Translations under genes and position numbers: made by a program
Shown: positions 32,311-33,679 of the stretch, piece by piece
Layout: each line of letters starts with the position of its first letter
How positions within the stretch are numbered: the first letter of the stretch is position 1
The notes under the pieces: generated by a model
Databases searched by the model: none
What the model was told of the DNA's origin: nothing
Seen by the model: only the letters and a program-made list of their open reading frames with translations
Assembly: GCA_035761045.1 (NCBI GenBank)
Contig: DASTRU010000115.1
Coordinates: 1 to 33,679 of the forward strand
Length of the DNA stretch: 33,679 bases
Direction: 5' to 3'
Source of the DNA: DASTRU01 sp035761045
Lineage (GTDB): Bacteria; Pseudomonadota; Gammaproteobacteria; Burkholderiales; Burkholderiaceae_E

Positions 32311-32979
32311 TCAGTCGCTGACAAAGCAGCGCCCGGCATGCACAAGCGTGCCGAGCGCGGCGACAACCTCGCCGCAAAACCGCGTGCCCACGTCGCGTTC
32401 GACCATCGCCATCGCTTGCGAGACGGGCATCGCGTCGCGATAAGGTCGGTGCGTGATCAACGCGTCGTATACGTCGGCCACGCTAACGATGCGTGCCGCC
32501 AAGGGAATGTCGTGTCCGGCGCGTCCGGTCGGGTAGCCCGAGCCGTCGAGCCGTTCGTGGTGGTAGAGCGCCGCGTCGAGCACCACGGCGCGTTCATGCG
32601 GCGCGAAGTCGAGGCATTCGATCAAGGCGCGACCAGCTTGCGGATGCGCGCGCATCGCCACGAGTTCGATCGCGTCGAGCGTGGCGGATTTGTTCAACAA
32701 GGCATTGGGCACGATGAGTTTGCCAATGTCGTGCCAAAACCCGGCCTTGCCCAACGCGTCGACCCGCGGCGCGTCTAGCCCCATGGTGTGCGCGATCGCC
32801 ATCGTGATGCGGCTGACCCGCCGCATGTGCTGAAAGGTGCGCGGGTCGTGCGCATGCATGCGGGCTTCGAGTTCGGCCAGCGGGCATTCATGCGCGAACT
32901 CCCGCGCGAAGTTGAATGCGTCGTCCGACTCGGCGATTCGCCATGACGGTTGCGTCAACACGGTGGGTGCGTCGAACAT
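32311..32979 (-). CDS. HD-GYP domain phosphodiesterase (predicted cyclic-di-GMP hydrolase)
   Basis: A 222-residue stand-alone HD-GYP protein. All expected metal ligands are present: H51, H83-D84 in HDIGK, H112, H140-H141, and D169 in VADVYDAL. The GYP motif is intact, HHERLDGSGYPTG at 140-152. Completeness of the metal site and of GYP predicts an active c-di-GMP phosphodiesterase of the RpfG class. There is no receiver or membrane domain; the ~45-residue N-terminus is the only non-catalytic part. The start at 32979 is favoured; a GTG at 33012 adds 11 residues with no ribosome site. It lies antisense to its neighbours, between fliK and fliL. Confidence 0.88.
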   Translation of the reverse strand: MFDAPTVLTQPSWRIAESDDAFNFAREFAHECPLAELEARMHAHDPRTFQHMRRVSRITMAIAHTMGLDAPRVDALGKAGFWHDIGKLIVPNALLNKSATLDAIELVAMRAHPQAGRALIECLDFAPHERAVVLDAALYHHERLDGSGYPTGRAGHDIPLAARIVSVADVYDALITHRPYRDAMPVSQAMAMVERDVGTRFCGEVVAALGTLVHAGRCFVSD

Positions 32980-33212
32980 GGCGGCGGCCTCGTGGGAAGA
33001 ACGTGGCAACACGGCACGTTCGCCGCTGCCATGAAGACCGATCGCGCGACGTGCGCGTTCGCTTCATGTGTTCATGTGTGACAGATTGCCGTGACAACGG
33101 CGCGCCGCGCATCGGGTGTTGGCGCTTCGTTGATATGGCCGATGCCGAACCCGCCTCAGGGTCCGCCTGAGAAATGCTTGCACGAACCTTGTGGCGCGCG
33201 TTCATCGGCGCG

Positions 33213-33240
33213 AAATAGCCAGGCCTTCGTCCCGCTTCTC
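33213..33240 (+). promoter_or_regulatory. Weak FlhD4C2-box-like element upstream of fliL
   Basis: AAATAGCC (33213-33220) matches seven of eight bases of the half-site core AAATARCG. After a 12-bp spacer, CGCTTCTC (33233-33240) matches the inverted half-site CGCTATTT at five of eight. It ends 73 bp before the fliL ATG. A weak AAGAAT hexamer at 33258-33263 could be a -10. fliL operons are FlhDC-dependent in enterobacteria, which makes the location sensible, but the match is imperfect. Confidence 0.4.
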
Positions 33241-33268
33241 GTGGCTTTTGAACGCTCAAGAATCCGGA

Positions 33269-33297
33269 TGATCGAGTTCAATCGTCAGACTCGATCA
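33269..33297 (+). promoter_or_regulatory. Stem-loop in the fliL leader
   Basis: Perfect 9-bp arms TGATCGAGT (33269-33277) and ACTCGATCA (33289-33297) with an 11-nt loop. It ends 2 nt before the AAGGAAG ribosome site of fliL. It could affect ribosome access or mRNA stability, or be a dyad operator. Confidence 0.5.
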
Positions 33298-33313
33298 CGA
33301 AGGAAGCCCGTTC

Positions 33314-33679
33314 ATGGCCGCACCACCGTCAGCAAAATCGCAAGCCGCCGCGCCGGAAGCCGACGCCGCGGGGGCTGGCGGTAAGAAGAAAAGCAAGAAG
33401 ATGCTGTTCATCGTGATCGGCGTGGTGATCGCGCTGATCGCGGGTGGCGCGGGCGCGTGGTTTTTCTTGATGAAAAAACCCAAGGACGGCGAAGCCGCCG
33501 AAGCCGAGGTCGAGACGCACGCGAAAGCGCCCGCCTTGGTCTTCGTGCCGCTCGAAGCATTCACCGTGAACTTGGCCGACACCGATTCGGAACGCTTTGC
33601 GCAAATCGCCGTGACCTTGCAAGTCGCTGATGACAAGACCGGCGAGGAAGTCAAAAAAGTCATGCCGCTGGTTCGTCAC
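33314..33679 (+). CDS. fliL: Flagellar basal-body-associated protein FliL, N-terminal part (cut by window edge)
   Basis: Single-pass inner-membrane protein that rings the stator units and supports torque and stator stability. The visible 122 codons show a Lys/Ala-rich cytosolic N-terminus (~29 residues, ending GGKKKSKK), one membrane helix (MLFIVIGVVIALIAGGAGAW), and the start of the periplasmic stomatin-like domain (FVPLEAFTVNLAD, AQIAVTLQVAD). ATG 33314 follows AAGGAAG by 7 nt. The reading frame is open to the right edge; downstream fliM-type genes are expected but lie outside. Confidence 0.94.
   Translation, partial: MAAPPSAKSQAAAPEADAAGAGGKKKSKKMLFIVIGVVIALIAGGAGAWFFLMKKPKDGEAAEAEVETHAKAPALVFVPLEAFTVNLADTDSERFAQIAVTLQVADDKTGEEVKKVMPLVRH

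Larger units (their letters stand above)
32980..33313. other. 334-bp divergent region, HD-GYP gene / fliL
   Basis: No gene is visible. It holds a direct tandem repeat of TTCATGTG (33063-33070 and 33071-33078), a small hairpin with arms CTCAGG (33155-33160) and CCTGAG (33166-33171), an FlhDC-box-like element, and a stem-loop in the fliL leader. The last two have separate entries. No sigma-28 or sigma-54 promoter was recognised. Confidence 0.5.

Noticed and set aside
33155..33171. Small hairpin CTCAGG/CCTGAG as a terminator
   Set aside because: It lies in a divergent gap where no transcript should end, and there is no T-run.
32980..33313. HD-GYP gene as a recent mobile insertion
   Set aside because: No inverted or direct terminal repeats, transposase or base-composition break found at its borders.
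1..33679. CRISPR array, tRNA/rRNA genes, prophage or toxin-antitoxin module
   Set aside because: Looked for regular repeats, cloverleaf-like intergenic segments and typical small gene pairs; none seen. tRNA detection by eye is limited, but the gaps are too short or lack the right structure.

Overview
This is a GC-rich, densely coding chromosomal segment with short intergenic gaps. No phage, insertion sequence, CRISPR array, tRNA or rRNA was seen. Gene content points to a motile betaproteobacterium, probably of the order Burkholderiales. The reasons are the xseB-ispA-dxs-folE2 cluster with a Rieske oxygenase beside it, a gltIJKL-type glutamate/aspartate importer, and fliE divergent from fliFGHIJK with a candidate FlhD4C2 operator between them. 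The genus cannot be fixed from the sequence alone.

Layout, 1-13.8 kb: the 3' end of argG; a small membrane protein and murB on the minus strand; yajQ and an exported retropepsin-like aspartic protease on the plus strand; then a minus-strand isoprenoid/housekeeping operon read as xseB > ispA > dxs > folE2. A 320-bp divergent gap follows. After it comes a plus-strand run of Rieske mononuclear-iron oxygenase, DMT-family transporter and mercaptopyruvate sulfurtransferase. A convergent minus-strand run is read as fadD > Tat-exported dienelactone-hydrolase-like protein > ZIP metal transporter.

Layout, 13.9-25.1 kb: a minus-strand amino-acid import operon reads gltI > (10-bp hairpin) > gltJ > gltK > gltL > glycerate 2-kinase. 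A second gltI-like binding protein with no permease of its own lies just upstream. Next are an Atm1-type ABC exporter (minus), a YciA-like thioesterase (plus), and a ybhP > clsB > ybhN cassette (minus) in the same gene order as in E. coli.

Layout, 25.1-33.7 kb: flagellar export and basal-body genes. fliE (minus) has its own intrinsic terminator. fliF-G-H-I-J-K (plus) are tightly packed or overlapping. An HD-GYP phosphodiesterase gene sits on the opposite strand, and fliL runs off the right edge. The fliE/fliF gap holds a strong FlhD4C2-box candidate, and a weaker one precedes fliL, consistent with class-II flagellar control by FlhDC.

I see no clearly new multi-gene system. The points most worth a second look are the FlhDC operators, the HD-GYP gene inside the fli cluster, the Rieske oxygenase whose bridging position is Glu as in carnitine/glycine-betaine oxygenases, the tandem GltI paralogs, and a lipoprotein-like gene remnant in the largest gap.
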